A stretch of DNA of 64,000 bases, taken from assembly GCF_000738005.1 (NCBI RefSeq), contig NZ_JHAL01000001.1, positions 121,108 through 185,107 of the forward strand. The letters run 5' to 3'. The DNA is from Bifidobacterium crudilactis. Its GTDB lineage: Bacteria; Actinomycetota; Actinomycetes; Actinomycetales; Bifidobacteriaceae. The translations under genes and the position numbers were made by a program. The notes beneath the pieces are model-generated. The model was not told the origin of the DNA. It did no database searches and saw nothing but the letters and a program-made list of their open reading frames with translations. Positions within the stretch are counted from its first letter, which is position 1, and every line of letters starts with the position of its first letter. Shown piece by piece: positions 63,104 through 64,000 of this stretch.

Positions 63104-64000
63104 GTGGCAGACGATACTCATTCACAGAATCCCGATGAGGGGCAGCCGAATGAATCAGGCGGCGCTCTTGAACCATTGAGCCCGCAAGAGCTTGATAACA
63201 CGGATTACGGTCTGATCAGCGGCGAACGCATCCAGGCCATGGATTTGCAGCAGGAGATGCGCGAATCCTACCTGGCCTATGCACTGTCGGTGATTGTCGA
63301 ACGCGCGTTGCCGGATGTTCGAGACGGTATGAAGCCGGTGCACCGCCGTGTGATCTATGCGATGTACGACGGGGGATACCGCCCTGATCGCGGATACAAC
63401 AAATGCTCCCGCGTTGTCGGTGATGTGATGGGTAAATACCACCCGCACGGTGACTCGGCAATCTACGACACCCTCGTCCGTATGGCGCAGTCCTGGTCGA
63501 TGCGATACATGTTGGTGGACGGGCAGGGAAACTTCGGTTCCCCCGGTGACGATCCTGCAGCAGCCATGCGTTACACGGAATGCCGTATGGCGCCGTTGGC
63601 TATGGAGATGGTACGCGACATCGACAAGGACACCGTTGATTTCGCGCCGAATTACGACGGTAAAACCCAGGAACCGACTGTTCTGCCCTCACGCTTCCCG
63701 AACCTTCTGGTCAATGGTTCGGCAGGCATCGCCGTCGGCATGGCCACGAACATACCTCCGCATAATATGCGCGAGGTGGCCGAAGGCGTGCATTGGGCCC
63801 TTGACCATCCTGAGGCCACTCGCGAGGAATTGCTGGAGTCTCTGATATCCATCATCAAGGGACCTGATTTCCCGACCGGAGCGACGATTCTCGGGCACAA
63901 GGGTATCGAACAGGCATATCGAACGGGTCGTGGGCTCATCACGATGCGGGCCGTGGTGAATACCGAGGAAATCAAGGGCCGCATGTGCCTGGTGGTCACC
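63104..64000 (+). CDS. gyrA: DNA gyrase subunit A, 3'-truncated by the window end
   Basis: Cleaves and rejoins DNA through Tyr. The first 299 residues are in the window, from a GTG at 63104 (AAGGAA, ~6 bases upstream). An acidic N-terminal extension of ~35 residues precedes the winged-helix domain with [16 protein letters not shown] [16 protein letters not shown], the quinolone region [17 protein letters not shown], with wild-type-like Ser and Asp, and the catalytic Tyr in AMRYTECRM. Confidence 0.97.
   Translation, partial: MADDTHSQNPDEGQPNESGGALEPLSPQELDNTDYGLISGERIQAMDLQQEMRESYLAYALSVIVERALPDVRDGMKPVHRRVIYAMYDGGYRPDRGYNKCSRVVGDVMGKYHPHGDSAIYDTLVRMAQSWSMRYMLVDGQGNFGSPGDDPAAAMRYTECRMAPLAMEMVRDIDKDTVDFAPNYDGKTQEPTVLPSRFPNLLVNGSAGIAVGMATNIPPHNMREVAEGVHWALDHPEATREELLESLISIIKGPDFPTGATILGHKGIEQAYRTGRGLITMRAVVNTEEIKGRMCLVVT

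Overview
The window looks like the replication-origin region of a Bifidobacterium or close relative (Bifidobacteriaceae, Actinobacteria). The evidence is a G+C-rich coding style, the actinobacterial blocks rpfB-rsmA-ispE and cca-nudix-DUF6049-murJ(pseudokinase)-trxB-parB-parA-rsmG-jag-yidC-yidD-rnpA-rpmH-dnaA-dnaN-recF-dciA-gyrB-gyrA, and several saccharolytic genes typical of bifidobacteria (GH36 alpha-galactosidase, GH32 beta-fructofuranosidase, MsmK-type ABC ATPase, ROK and LacI regulators). The genus is an inference; no rRNA gene is present to prove it.

Layout. 1-12.4 kb is accessory and housekeeping: the 3' end of a ROK protein, alpha-galactosidase, tadA, a P2-type cation ATPase, a CPA1 Na+/H+ antiporter, an esterase with a small membrane protein, and dcd. 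12.4-16.5 kb is a compact sugar cassette (LacI regulator, GRP-family sugar transporter, intracellular GH32) bracketed by two almost identical ~106-bp palindromic repeats. 16.5-27.5 kb carries a second P2-type ATPase with Ca2+-pump residues, rlmB, a DUF4032 kinase-like protein, the ABC ATPase, a membrane Ser/Thr kinase, a DsbA-like protein and tRNA-Thr(UGU). 27.5-31.4 kb is an RpfB-like muralytic factor with rsmA and ispE, preceded by a long leader with alternative hairpins and a possible upstream ORF. 31.5-43.4 kb holds a LytR_C protein, cca, a Nudix hydrolase, DUF6049, the MurJ flippase fused to a pseudokinase, an aminotransferase and ddl. 43.6-46.9 kb is an isolated LPYTG surface/pilin-like gene with a G10 tract at its 5' end, inserted between ddl and trxB. 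47-64 kb is the origin: trxB, parAB with four perfect parS sites, rsmG, jag, yidC-yidD-rnpA-rpmH (leftward), then dnaA, dnaN, recF, dciA, gyrB and gyrA (rightward, gyrA cut by the window end). DnaA-box clusters lie in three places: upstream of parA, between rpmH and dnaA, and most densely between dnaA and dnaN.

Together the genes cover chromosome replication and segregation, membrane-protein insertion, peptidoglycan precursor synthesis and export (ddl, murJ, RpfB-like, LytR_C) under a likely Ser/Thr phosphorylation layer, cation homeostasis, and plant- or host-glycan use. The most interesting non-gene structure is two dispersed palindromic repeat families, the rpfB leader, and the homopolymeric tract in the surface-protein gene.
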